Shown in pieces: positions 46,701-53,966 of a stretch of 64,000 bases of DNA (position 1 is the first letter of the stretch; each line of letters opens with the position of its first letter). Position numbers and translations under genes: made by a program. The notes under the pieces were generated by a model. The model worked only from the letters and a program-made list of their open reading frames with translations. It searched no databases and was not told the DNA's origin. Source of the stretch: Bacteroidota bacterium (GTDB taxonomy: Bacteria > Bacteroidota > Bacteroidia > Chitinophagales > Saprospiraceae); the NCBI GenBank assembly GCA_018222965.1, contig JAAEZH010000020.1:1-64000 (forward strand), read 5' to 3'.

Positions 46701-48100
46701 ATAGAATCAGCTTCCGGTGCAAAAAAGGTCGGTGGAATCGTATCTGTCAGATAAATAAACTGAACCAGCTCCCGCTCATTTCCACAGGAATCTGCTACGG
46801 TCCAGGTTCGGGCCACTTCGATATTCTGCGGACAGGCTAATGTGGTTGAATCATCTTCAAATCCAACAATGAATCCCGTCAGGCAGTTATCGCTGATACT
46901 ACCGGGATCAATTTCGCCGGTTATCAGGGGAGCAATATCTGATCCACAGTCCAGCGTAGTATCCATTGGCACCGTAAACAATGGAGCAATGGTGTCAATC
47001 ACTGAAATTGTTTGTGACAGCTCCGCAAGATTGCCACAGTTATCGGTAACCGACCAGGTACGCACGATGTCATAGGTAGCATCAGAGCAAGACCCGTTTG
47101 CCGTTTGCCCGGAGTTTTCAACAAAGCTCACAGCCGGCAGCGATGAGTCGCAATTATCCGTTGCCGTAACCATTGGGGCCGCCGGTATAGCTTCCCCACA
47201 GGCGATGGTGATATCGGCAGGTACGCCCGTCAGAACAGGGGCATCATTATCTGTTACTTCAAAGGAAGCCATGGCTGTAACAAACTGTCCACAACCGTCT
47301 TCCAGGGTAAAAGTCACATCAATCGTCTGACAGTCCCCGCTGATGAAAGCCGGGCCGTCATGACTCAGTGTTAATACATTACAATTATCGGAGGCCGTAG
47401 CCAGAATGGTATTTTGAGCCGCAATTAACCAGGTGTTGTAGGCAGCATTTGCCATCCCGCAATCGCCCGATCCATCCTGTGGGTTCATGCCAATACTGGG
47501 TGGTTCTGTGTCTACCCCTACATCTATTTGCTGGGAAATGGTAGTTGAATTGCCCGAATTATCCGTCGCTGTCCAGGTTCGGGTAATCGTTAATGGCGTG
47601 CTACAATTTGGTCCCGTTAGCGGTGGATTGTCGACAGCATTTGTAAAGATGTCTCCATCGCAGTTATCTTCTGCAATGATGATAAAAGGAGCCGGGATAT
47701 CCCCGTAACAATCTACCGAAATATCATCCGGAGCCGGTTGATTAAAAACAGGAGCCAGCGTATCTACAAAGTCTATATCAAAATAAAAGGTATCCTGATT
47801 GGACATATCATCTGCAGCAATGAACGCAACGGAAACAGTCTGCACACCAACAACCGGATCGCCTACAGCATAACCCGTCAGGGCCGCATCAACACCTGTT
47901 GGAGGTGTAATGATATTGGCCCCCATCGTAGACGTTACAGTAGGTGGCATTCCGTTAAAATTCAGGGTTTGCTCGCAATTGTCTCCAAGATAGAGCGTAT
48001 CCGGTCCGGTATAACTAAAGTCAAACTGACCGTAAAGAGGGGTAAGACCCGGTAAACACAATAGCGCCAACCAAAAGATTCGGTGTAAGCGGTGTTTCAT
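40784..48100 (-). CDS. Giant HYR/Ig-like surface adhesin (2438 residues) with T9SS type B C-terminal domain
   Basis: A predicted SprB-like T9SS cargo. The start at 48100 (MKHRLHRIFWLALLCLPG, signal peptide ending PLYGQ) is preferred over one 23 codons upstream. Domain order: about seven HYR-type repeats (to about residue 600; motifs such as DNDAPVLTGVPADITIACG, VTATDNCD, VRTWSVTDNCGN), two larger HYR-linked blocks to about 1180, then about eleven Ig/PKD-like repeats of about 85 residues (SPVCNNETLELQV, PGTYTVTVTNAAGCDQTD). Three related modules (AGPDQNFCENEQVILNA, GLWSQQ) come next, a cadherin-like module (DFSVNDF-type, YIGEDEFIYMLC) and the type B sorting domain (TIITPNADGINDEFVIP, LFNQWGDEVFR, VPVGTYYYVI). 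It heads the adhesin-porP-OmpA unit. Confidence 0.9.
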   Translation of the reverse strand: MKHRLHRIFWLALLCLPGLTPLYGQFDFSYTGPDTLYLGDNCEQTLNFNGMPPTVTSTMGANIITPPTGVDAALTGYAVGDPVVGVQTVSVAFIAADDMSNQDTFYFDIDFVDTLAPVFNQPAPDDISVDCYGDIPAPFIIIAEDNCDGDIFTNAVDNPPLTGPNCSTPLTITRTWTATDNSGNSTTISQQIDVGVDTEPPSIGMNPQDGSGDCGMANAAYNTWLIAAQNTILATASDNCNVLTLSHDGPAFISGDCQTIDVTFTLEDGCGQFVTAMASFEVTDNDAPVLTGVPADITIACGEAIPAAPMVTATDNCDSSLPAVSFVENSGQTANGSCSDATYDIVRTWSVTDNCGNLAELSQTISVIDTIAPLFTVPMDTTLDCGSDIAPLITGEIDPGSISDNCLTGFIVGFEDDSTTLACPQNIEVARTWTVADSCGNERELVQFIYLTDTIPPTFFAPEADSIFLDCEASTDPANTGEPSNISDNCDGGATVSYQDLFTDQVCTNSFTIVRTWYIEDACGNIDSTKQYLILQDELAPTFTQEAQEENIACTSNADAEQAFADWVAANGNAIAEDNCSNNISWVAVNESDGLPAVLPASDCMPAVVGVYRQQTVLFIASDECLNADTTVAVFTVMDNTPPVLSDCPENQIIGTDPGVCEGSILLSPPLIVEDCANEPLNLNYEEVLPVTGPGGTVDTLETPINNLNFQIAVASSPVQAASDVTLSISLENVDAESPTEYLEVYGEDGSFLGNTNLTPVQCDSSETLFVIPAATYNDWAFDGIVEITAIPADPSPLAGRFAVNAICPGGTVRANLAYSAISPDGTKLEYSIDGAPRIEVDPIAPFMVTLPLGVNPITYYVTDCSGNESSCTFEITVEDMEPPVVDCPADFSVNTGVDSCSAIVSIPLPLSVSDNCEVTQEVVLTQPANPTDAFMTFTINPNAGVYNADDRGFVFFGVSPTAIGDVTIAFTILGDVNDPGEYFEILDPFTNSLGTTEIGQAHVTPGDCSTPSIATFTVSAATFNNWAASGFFTLVASSFVDYPIPPPGPEPGINPCNPGAVNNNGEPDGVSTISCTITYNTITPTYFAEGATTIPPTVLSSGVPPQEELNQGTTTVSYVVEDLYGNADTCSYEINVIDNQAPTALCDSVIVYIDPSGLVTDMIQPAEIDNGSFDNCSIANYSVMPNVISCDMIGQNVDVVLTVEDEAGNQDSCNSLVRVEGEAPEPEYFIAACGSDTLFLIANPPGDQSDYIYSWTGPNFSSSQANPIIPNVTSANQGTYTLVIEGLTGCTSEGEVQVPIDDLPVTPVISFDEDAICTDENIVLETTAPPGGATIEYQWYSGDSPNGFLIASTSVPSYTYPGPHMAGDSCFYVVVVRDGCVSNPSASQCVEITQIPTAETNDDVIDVCEGGTIVLGSPSSGPGYTWHWTGPNNYESFAQNPLAITNATLLNDGLYTLTTSVNGCESDPAFTVVNVLEKPDTPQVGNNTSINSPACIGDTIILETNIEDVTTYLWDGPGTLNFETDTSILVLENAIQAYAGNWTLQVVDNLCVSDPSNPTTVYVSNLPVVQAASNSPVCNNETLELQVNETPGAIYQWETPSGQILNGRLQSIMNPQPGTYTVTVTNAAGCDQTDEVNVVVNQAPTITSVSNNAPACPEGPTDVCLFATVFPEDNGTYDYEWTNVNGTIVSVDSVGKLLDAIPAVVNGEYTLTVTDGNGCSTESNPTLVDMGSILADPTAPIPMPFESSYCVGDVISLQTTDLFQGTVEQYNWITPVGNFQSSGPSIQLPPLNLDNNGSYSVYVVVDGCETDTSGISTIEVNPIPTGTVTSNSPVCEGEQIILQFLDCIPGAEYEWLGPPPFSSSNCSPVIQQADPDLNTGTYTLIVEVEGCISDPLTTFVNVNESPNKPVANASGDVCIDAPGSSLTLSVSPGSATPGAQYAWFYNGTSIGVPSGMLTLTINDFTQFSEGSYEFTVVAILNGCESELSAPVVVDMYETPSSIANAGPDQNFCENEQVILNATAPSIGSGLWSQQAGNPGGAMLVNPDMASTAVMGTAPGNTYNFIWSLSNGACVDYSVDTIEIFVDLLEMANAGPDIEVCAVNSVNLNGVPPALGDGFWTQPLEQGIFIDILEPSNPQTAVEGLSPGNTYVFFWNLPDNGCGVSMDEMLVTVLDAESEAGNDFFECGDGCVFLGATEPEVASGMWSSPDPNITFEDPFDNQSQACNLQPGENVFIWTLNDGECGDDGVDTILVDYKFLPVAEDDDVVVDFADLVEFDVSVNDFIPDDFFVELVTPPAHGVLTLLADGSFSYQADINYIGEDEFIYMLCSESCECSEATVRFDIGREAACVIPTIITPNADGINDEFVIPCLAETTAYPDSEVSLFNQWGDEVFRAAPYLNDWNGQYNGEPVPVGTYYYVINFGDGTPIQTGFLVVHR

Positions 48101-48399
48101 ATAAATCGGTTTAGTCGTATTTGGGATTATCAACCAATTGGGTTTTGGGTAGATTGAAACTGTCGGCAAAAATAGCGATTACTACCTGCATCTTCACCAA
48201 CACAGGATGGACATGATTCAAAAAAGCCTTGTGTAATGGACACAATGGGGTGGGGTACTTTGGTGAACATGTTCATGGGTAATCGTTTTCAAGTACCGAA
48301 AACAGGATTTATTTTCGCCGCAAAATAACAAAAATATCCCGCTATCCGGACTTTTACTACCGAATAATAAACCAACGACAAGTTCAGACAAAACCAGCC
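48101..48399 (-). promoter_or_regulatory. Upstream region of the adhesin-porP-OmpA unit
   Basis: No gene is visible in these 299 bases. On the minus strand TATTTTTG (48329-48336) matches the -7 consensus about 230 bases before the adhesin ATG; a second similar box (TATTTTGC) lies a few bases downstream. The long leader leaves room for regulation, but no recognisable riboswitch was found. Confidence 0.35.
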
Positions 48400-48594
48400 T
48401 TATTCCTCCTCGTCGCTTTTCAGATCATCCCGATCCTTCAATTTTTTATCTTCAACTTTGTCGTCCAGGAAGCGGTTTAACTTATCCACTTCCAAATTGG
48501 TCTTTATTTCGCCAAAAGCATCAATGCTAATGTCAAAGCCAGACAAATCTTTATGGACTTCAGGGTTTCCTTTCTTTGGTTTCTTCTTCGGCAT
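48400..48594 (-). CDS. Small highly charged protein of unknown function downstream of gltX
   Basis: A 64-residue protein from the ATG at 48594 (MPKKKPKKGNPEVHKDLSGF), about 40 bases after gltX on the same strand. A basic N-terminus, a central segment FDISIDAFGEIKTNLEVDKLNRFLDDKV and an acidic tail ending KSDEEE are visible; no signal peptide. A longer frame opening 15 codons earlier overlaps the gltX stop and is less likely. I do not recognise the family. Coding is supported by its position in a gltX unit and its strong charge patterning, but not proven. Confidence 0.65.
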   Translation of the reverse strand: MPKKKPKKGNPEVHKDLSGFDISIDAFGEIKTNLEVDKLNRFLDDKVEDKKLKDRDDLKSDEEE

Positions 48595-48635
48595 GACCAG
48601 AATTTGCGTAAAGATGGCCGTTTTTTTGCCGTTTG

Positions 48636-50174
48636 TCAAGAGGCCTGCTGCTCCTCAAAGTGGCGATAGGCTACTGCCAGTCGCTCATCTACTTCCTCCT
48701 GCCCCAGCAATTCCATCATCTTAAAAACGTCTGGCCCCTTGGTTGTGCCGCTTAAGGCAACTCTTAAAACAGGCAGTACGTCTCCAAAACCAAAGTCGTT
48801 TTCTTCCATAAAGCCGGTTACAGCGCTTTTTATGGCTTCCGCCGAATAATCTCCCAGTCCTTTCAGCCCGGATTGAAGATTTTCAAACTGCGGCTTGCGC
48901 TCCGGTTTCCACTTTTTCCGGATCACCTTCGCGTCGTATTCAATTACGCCTTCAAAAAAGTAGTAGCCATCTTCCAGGATGTCCGGATAAAAAGTAACAC
49001 GCTCTTTCAGCATCCCGCAAACAGCAGCCATGAACTCATCGGAGACGACATAACCACGTTCCTTCGCCAGGGGCTGAATGACCACTGCAAGTGCTTCATC
49101 AGAACTGGCCTGTAGATATTGCTCGTTAAACCATCTGGCTTTGTCAAAATCAAATCGGGCCCCCGATTTTCCGACCTGCTCCACCGAAAAAGCTTCACAC
49201 AATCCCTCCAGGGAGAAAATTTCCTGCTCCGTTCCCGGGTTCCAGCCCAAAAAGGCCAGGAAGTTATTGACGGCCGCCGGATCAAATCCGAATTCGCGGA
49301 AGCCGATAAAGGAATCTTCCTCGTTTTCGCCATTCCACGAAAGTGGGAAAACAGGAATTCCAAGTTTTGCCCCATCTCGTTTACTCAGCTTCCCTTTGCC
49401 ATTTGGCTTGAGGATGAGCGGCAGATGGGCAAAAGCCGGCATTTCGGATTCCCAGTCCAGAAAACGATAAAGCAAGACATGGTGCGCAGTGGATGGCAAC
49501 CATTCTTCCCCGCGAATCACATGCGAGATCTCCATCAAATGGTCATCCACGATATTGGCCAGGTGATAGGTCGGCATTCCATCGCTCTTCAAAATGACCT
49601 TATCATCCAGTTCATCTGTTTGAAAATTCACCTCGCCCCGCACTTCATCATGAATGGTCACCGTTTCGCCGGAAGGCACCTTAAGGCGAATGGTATAGGG
49701 TTTGCCAGATTCGAGCAATGCTTTGGTTTCAGCCTCTGAAAGGGTCAGGCTGTTGCGCATCTCCATCCGGAGTTTGCTGTCGTATTTAAAGCTGTGGTTG
49801 CCGGCTTCTTTTTCTGCCTGTCGGCGAAGGTCTAATTCTTCCGGTGTATCGAAAGCGTAATAAGCATGTCCGTTTTCTACCAGCTGGAGCGCGTACTTCC
49901 CATAGAGGTCTTTTCGCTCAGACTGGCGATAGGGGCCATAATCCCCGCCATAGCCCGGACCTTCATCCGGCTCAATGCCACACCACTTCAGAGCTTCTAC
50001 AATGTAATCTTCTGCTCCGGGCACATATCGATTCTGGTCTGTATCCTCAATCCGGAGGATGAAGGTACCATTTAGCTTGCGAGCAAGCAGGTAGTTATAC
50101 AAGGCAGTACGTACGCCTCCAATATGAAGCGGACCCGTAGGACTTGGTGCAAATCGAAGTCGAATATTTTGCAT
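48636..50174 (-). CDS. gltX: Glutamyl-tRNA synthetase
   Basis: Charges tRNA-Glu with glutamate in the cytosol. The 512 residues contain the class I signature FAPSPTGPLHIGG (HIGH motif at 17-20), RIEDTDQNRY, and KLSKRDG (262-268, the KMSKS loop), then the C-terminal anticodon-binding helices. The length is normal for bacterial GltX. The small charged protein downstream is probably co-transcribed. It is divergent from the deacetylase gene. Confidence 0.97.
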   Translation of the reverse strand: MQNIRLRFAPSPTGPLHIGGVRTALYNYLLARKLNGTFILRIEDTDQNRYVPGAEDYIVEALKWCGIEPDEGPGYGGDYGPYRQSERKDLYGKYALQLVENGHAYYAFDTPEELDLRRQAEKEAGNHSFKYDSKLRMEMRNSLTLSEAETKALLESGKPYTIRLKVPSGETVTIHDEVRGEVNFQTDELDDKVILKSDGMPTYHLANIVDDHLMEISHVIRGEEWLPSTAHHVLLYRFLDWESEMPAFAHLPLILKPNGKGKLSKRDGAKLGIPVFPLSWNGENEEDSFIGFREFGFDPAAVNNFLAFLGWNPGTEQEIFSLEGLCEAFSVEQVGKSGARFDFDKARWFNEQYLQASSDEALAVVIQPLAKERGYVVSDEFMAAVCGMLKERVTFYPDILEDGYYFFEGVIEYDAKVIRKKWKPERKPQFENLQSGLKGLGDYSAEAIKSAVTGFMEENDFGFGDVLPVLRVALSGTTKGPDVFKMMELLGQEEVDERLAVAYRHFEEQQAS

Positions 50175-50422
50175 ACGAAAAAACGCTTTTTACATTTTTC
50201 AGTCCTGCCTGCTGAACAGTTTGTCACTCAAGCACCTAATTCTTTGGTTATGAGGAAAAAACAGCTCTTTCCAGGCAGCATTCATTCTAACAGAATCGTT
50301 ACGAGTAAAACATTCCGGAGACAGCTCCAAAATGTGAATTCGAACCGCAAAACTACATAATTCAAAGAGGAATAAAAGATTGTAGCCCTCCTCCATCCCG
50401 TAACATATCAAACTAAGGCAAA

Positions 50423-51076
50423 ATGTATCTTGTTCGCACACCCCAGCTTATACAAAATCTCTTTCCAAATTTCAATTGGAAAGTATCTACAGACGACCCT
50501 GTTCTGTACCTGACTTTCGACGATGGCCCCATTCCGGAACAGACCCCCTGGGTGTTGGATCAACTGGCTGAGTACGGTGCCAAAGCTACTTTCTTTTGTG
50601 TAGGCGACAACATTCGGAAACATCCGGAAATTTTTGATCGTATTATCGATGAGGGCCACCAGGCAGGCAACCACACTTACCACCACCTCAATGGCTGGGC
50701 CACCGAAAACATACCCTACTTTCACGATGTAAGACATTGTGCCAAGCAGGTAAAAACAGAGCTTTTCCGCCCGCCTTACGGCAAATTGAGACCGCGGCAG
50801 GCTCAATTCCTGCAGCGCCATTATCACATCATCATGTGGGATGTACTCAGCGGCGATTTTGATCCACGGATCACGCAGGAACAATGCCTGGAGAACGTTA
50901 CAACAAATGCTCGTCCGGGATCCATTATCGTTTTCCACGACAGCATCAAAGCCGGCGGGAAAATGCGTTACGCTTTCTCCGAAACCCTTCGGATTTATTC
51001 GGATCTTGGATATCGATTTGAAGCACTTAGTCCGGAAGTTTTGCAGAAGCCGGAGTTGTTGCGTCAATCGGCCTAA
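50423..51076 (+). CDS. Polysaccharide deacetylase (NodB-like, carbohydrate esterase 4)
   Basis: A 217-residue protein that is a single NodB domain: TFDDGP with metal/catalytic aspartates 33 and 34, HTYHH with zinc ligands His84 and His88, FRPPYGKLRPRQ, MWDVLSGDFDP and a C-terminal VFHDSIKAGGKM segment carrying the catalytic His. It removes N-acetyl groups from a polysaccharide such as peptidoglycan or a surface glycan; the substrate is not evident. There is no signal peptide or membrane segment, unusual if the target is the cell wall. A terminator follows directly. Confidence 0.93.
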   Translation: MYLVRTPQLIQNLFPNFNWKVSTDDPVLYLTFDDGPIPEQTPWVLDQLAEYGAKATFFCVGDNIRKHPEIFDRIIDEGHQAGNHTYHHLNGWATENIPYFHDVRHCAKQVKTELFRPPYGKLRPRQAQFLQRHYHIIMWDVLSGDFDPRITQEQCLENVTTNARPGSIIVFHDSIKAGGKMRYAFSETLRIYSDLGYRFEALSPEVLQKPELLRQSA

Positions 51077-51081
51077 AACAA

Positions 51082-51112
51082 AAAGATTCCCCGGGTCACC
51101 GGAGAATCTTTT
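51082..51112. terminator. Bidirectional intrinsic terminator between convergent genes
   Basis: Stem AAAGATTCCCCGG / CCGGAGAATCTTT (one mismatch) with a GTCA loop and A/T runs on both flanks lies between the convergent deacetylase and YqeY-like genes. Confidence 0.8.
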
Positions 51113-51180
51113 AATGTTCGACGCTTTGCGGGAGGAGCGAGAGGATGTGTTAAAAATGTATCCGGTCGCAACTCCCTTTT

Positions 51181-51627
51181 TTATGCCAGTGCCTCTTTAA
51201 CCTTGGCGGCAATGGTCTTCCCATCCGCGCGGCCGGCTAATTCTTTATTGGCAGTGCCCATTACTTTACCCATGTCTTTCATGGAAGTAGCGCCTAATTT
51301 ATCTACCAGTTCTTTTATGAAAGCGGTTAACTCCTCCTCAGACATTTGCTGCGGAAGGAATTTTTCGATCACCTCAATTTCTTCGCGTTCCAAAACAGCC
51401 AGATCTTCCCGGCCTTGTTTCTCATAAATATCGAGAGAATCCTTGCGTTGCTTAACCAGTTTCTGAAGCATTTTGATTTCATCAGCTTCCGACAAAGTAT
51501 CGCCGGAACCATCCGTCTTCTGCAGGATTATGGCCTGTTTGATAGCTCGCAATCCACGAAGAGCCGCTTTGTTTTTGGCTTTCATGGCATTCTTCATTTC
51601 CGCATTCACTTTCGTTTCAAGTGACAT
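51181..51627 (-). CDS. GatB/YqeY domain protein
   Basis: A 148-residue cytosolic protein of the YqeY family, which shares the tail domain of the GatB amidotransferase subunit and is thought to bind tRNA; its cellular role is not settled. Family pattern: LETKVNAEMKNAMKAKNKAAL, LRAIKQAIILQKT, LQKLVKQRKDSLDIYEKQGRE, EIEVIEKFLPQQMSEEEL, and a C-terminal GKVMGTANKELAGRADG. The length matches the family. It lies about 40 bases after the rsmA stop on the same strand, so they may be co-transcribed. Confidence 0.93.
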   Translation of the reverse strand: MSLETKVNAEMKNAMKAKNKAALRGLRAIKQAIILQKTDGSGDTLSEADEIKMLQKLVKQRKDSLDIYEKQGREDLAVLEREEIEVIEKFLPQQMSEEELTAFIKELVDKLGATSMKDMGKVMGTANKELAGRADGKTIAAKVKEALA

Positions 51628-51665
51628 ATCTGATTGTTATAATTTGATTGAATATTTCAGGTAGT

Positions 51666-52460
51666 TTAACCCGCTTCTCCGGATTCAAGTTCCCGTTGCT
51701 TGATAATTCGATGCGTAAGGTCCACAAAATCTTTTACAGACAATTGCTCGGGCCTTTCCTTAAACAGGGGTTCCTTAAAGAAGTCGGGATCATTGACCAG
51801 CCCTTTAAGGGTGTTTCGAAGCATTTTTCGTCTCTGAGAAAAAGCCTGCTTGACCACGGCGCGAAAGGATGAATTACTTACATCTGCCAATGGTTTATCC
51901 AGCCGCTCCAGGCGAATAACAGCCGACTGTACTTTAGGTGGAGGATTAAAAGAACCCGGTTTTACATTAAACAGCAGCCCTCCGGAGTAATATCCCTGCG
52001 TGAGGACGCTGATCACGCCGTAATCTTTTTTTCCGGGCTTTGCTACAATCCGCTCAGCCATCTCTTTCTGAAACATGCCTACCATTTCGGGAATTCGATC
52101 CCGATATTCCAGCATGCGAAATACGATCTGGGAGGATATATTGTAAGGAAAGTTGCCGATCAGGGCAACAGGCCCGGGCGCTTCCGGAAACGCATCCAGG
52201 TTGACCCGCAAAAAATCAGCCTGCAACAACTTATTCATCAGCACCGGAAATTCTTTTTCCAATACGGGAATCATATCCCGGTCTGCTTCAACTGCATACA
52301 GGTCCTGCTCCCGGCCGGTAAGAAACTGTGTAAGCATACCTCTCCCTGGTCCAACTTCCAAAATATGGTCGTATCCACTTCCGGAAAGGCTGTCGGCGAT
52401 GCGTTGCGCGATCGATTCGCTGGTCAGAAAATGCTGACCGTATGATTTCTTTGCTCTCAA
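51666..52460 (-). CDS. rsmA: 16S rRNA dimethyladenosine transferase RsmA (KsgA)
   Basis: Dimethylates A1518 and A1519 of 16S rRNA during small-subunit maturation. The 264 residues start at a TTG (MRAKKSYGQHFL), the right place for the family's GQHFL opening. The SAM motif ILEVGPGRGMLTQFL and the catalytic NFPYNISSQIVFRML (NLPY variant) are present, followed by PPKVQSAVIRL and the C-terminal helical domain. A TACCTTTG box ends 8 bases before the TTG, which would give an almost leaderless transcript. Confidence 0.96.
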   Translation of the reverse strand: MRAKKSYGQHFLTSESIAQRIADSLSGSGYDHILEVGPGRGMLTQFLTGREQDLYAVEADRDMIPVLEKEFPVLMNKLLQADFLRVNLDAFPEAPGPVALIGNFPYNISSQIVFRMLEYRDRIPEMVGMFQKEMAERIVAKPGKKDYGVISVLTQGYYSGGLLFNVKPGSFNPPPKVQSAVIRLERLDKPLADVSNSSFRAVVKQAFSQRRKMLRNTLKGLVNDPDFFKEPLFKERPEQLSVKDFVDLTHRIIKQRELESGEAG

Positions 52461-52467
52461 ATTACTG

Positions 52468-52475
52468 CAAAGGTA
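52468..52475 (-). promoter_or_regulatory. TAnnTTTG box abutting the rsmA start codon
   Basis: Minus-strand TACCTTTG, its last base 8 bases before the TTG start of rsmA, so the predicted transcription start lies within a few bases of the start codon. Confidence 0.45.
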
Positions 52476-52499
52476 TCTGAAAGTTTAGAAGAATAAAAG

Positions 52500-52746
52500 G
52501 GGGAGTCGCTTCGTGCCTCCTTCGTCGGCCCTCCACCGGGGAGCACATCGCCTTTGGCAATGTGGGGGAGTCGCTCATCTGCCTGCGCCTTGGCTCCGGC
52601 AGATGTTGCGGGGAGAAATCTTTTACCTTAGAAGACAATGGCTACATATCACTGCTCGACCTGGGGCGAGCAAAGGAGCACGGCCTTAATTTTACCAAAA
52701 GGCTCCCCGGCCAAGTGCCGACGAAGGAGGCACACGGCGACTCCCC
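52500..52746. repeat. 247-bp hairpin-rich inverted-repeat element between rsmA and pdxA
   Basis: The 372-base gap holds no convincing gene. Its core is bounded by two 46-base arms (52500-52545 and 52701-52746) that are inverted copies of each other at about 38 of 46 positions, with shared blocks GGGGAGTCGC, GTGCCTCCTTCGTCGGC and CCGGGGAGC. Between the arms are further small hairpins (CACATCGCC/GGCAATGTG, CATCTGCC/GGCAGATG, GCTCGACC/GGGCGAGC), and GGGGAGTCGC occurs again internally. The element looks like a mobile palindromic repeat or a structured RNA. It encodes no transposase. Confidence 0.65.
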
Positions 52747-52832
52747 GTCAATTAGCAGCCTGCCAAAATCAACCCGATTTGGCCGAACAGGGGATTATTA
52801 TGATCTTGCCATAAATTACAGCGACAAGAGAT

Positions 52833-53885
52833 ATGAATAAAATGAAGATAGGCATAACGATGGGTGACATGAACGGGATTGGCCTGGAGGTAATCCTGAA
52901 AACCCTCGACCGGGAAGAAATGCTCAATGTATGTACCCCCATCATTTACAGCTCCTCCAAGATCGTTTCCTATCACAAGAATATCGTGGACCTCGAGAAT
53001 TTCCATTTTCAATCCATAAATAATGCTGAATCGCCTTTCGACGGACGGGTCAATGTGGTAAACTGCTGGAAAGAAACCATAAACATCCAACTCGGAAATG
53101 CGACCGAAGAAAGCGGTAAATATGCTTTTGAATCCTTGGAATTCGCCGTTCAGGACCTGAAAAAAGGACTAATTGATGCCATTGTTACAGCGCCTATAAA
53201 CAAGCACGCCATGCAGTTGGGCGGGTTTAAGCACATGGGACATACCGAATATCTCACCGAAGAACTGGGATCCGGCGAAAGCCTGATGCTGATGGTTAGT
53301 GAGCAACTAAAGGTTGGCCTGGCAACCAACCACCTTCCAATTCAGGAGGTTGCCGAAAAAATCAACAAGGAACTGGTCATAAACAAGATTAGACTCCTGA
53401 ATAAGTCCCTGAAAATGGACTTTGGGCTGGAGCGACCTACGATAGCTGTACTTGGACTCAATCCTCATGCCAGTGACGACGGCGTCATTGGAGATGAAGA
53501 AGAAAATATCATCCGACCGGCCATTGTTGAGTGCAAAAAGAACGGCATCATGTGTTTGGGACCTTTTGCTGCTGATGGCTTTTTTGGCTCTGGTCAATAC
53601 CGCAAATACGACGGCATCCTGGCTATGTACCACGATCAGGGTTTAATTCCGTTTAAAGCCCTTTCATTTGGAGATGGCATCAACTTTACTGCCGGACTAA
53701 AAGGAGTCAGAACGTCACCGGATCACGGTACTGCCTATGATATCGCCGGGAAGAATGAAGCCGATCCAAGTTCTTTCAGACAGGCACTGTATCTGGCTAT
53801 CGACATCAGTCGCAACCGCAAGATCTACAAGGAGATTCGGGATTCCCGGAAAGACAAACGAGAGCAACCCAGCGAAGAAGTATAG
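52833..53885 (+). CDS. pdxA: 4-hydroxythreonine-4-phosphate dehydrogenase
   Basis: NAD-dependent dehydrogenase of the DXP-dependent pyridoxal phosphate pathway. The 350 residues start MNKMKIGITMGDMNGIG; the second Met at 52842 is an alternative. Metal-binding and active-site segments are visible: ALVTAPINKHA-type VTAPINKHAMQLGG, HMGHTEYL, LGLNPHASDDG, YDGILAMYHDQGLIPFK and TSPDHGTAYDIAG. No other pdx gene is in the window. It is preceded by the hairpin-rich element and is convergent with the glucosaminidase gene. Confidence 0.96.
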   Translation: MNKMKIGITMGDMNGIGLEVILKTLDREEMLNVCTPIIYSSSKIVSYHKNIVDLENFHFQSINNAESPFDGRVNVVNCWKETINIQLGNATEESGKYAFESLEFAVQDLKKGLIDAIVTAPINKHAMQLGGFKHMGHTEYLTEELGSGESLMLMVSEQLKVGLATNHLPIQEVAEKINKELVINKIRLLNKSLKMDFGLERPTIAVLGLNPHASDDGVIGDEEENIIRPAIVECKKNGIMCLGPFAADGFFGSGQYRKYDGILAMYHDQGLIPFKALSFGDGINFTAGLKGVRTSPDHGTAYDIAGKNEADPSSFRQALYLAIDISRNRKIYKEIRDSRKDKREQPSEEV

Positions 53886-53966
53886 AGTTTGTTCGGATTT
53901 TAAACTTTGGGCTGCATTTGCCAAATTATGAGACGTTCGCTCCAAAAGCAGATTCTGAACAAACGC

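Noticed and set aside
52562-52840. Plus-strand open frame of 92 codons before pdxA
   Set aside because: It crosses the hairpin-rich inverted-repeat element, has no family resemblance and overlaps the pdxA start; the DNA is better explained as structured repeat.
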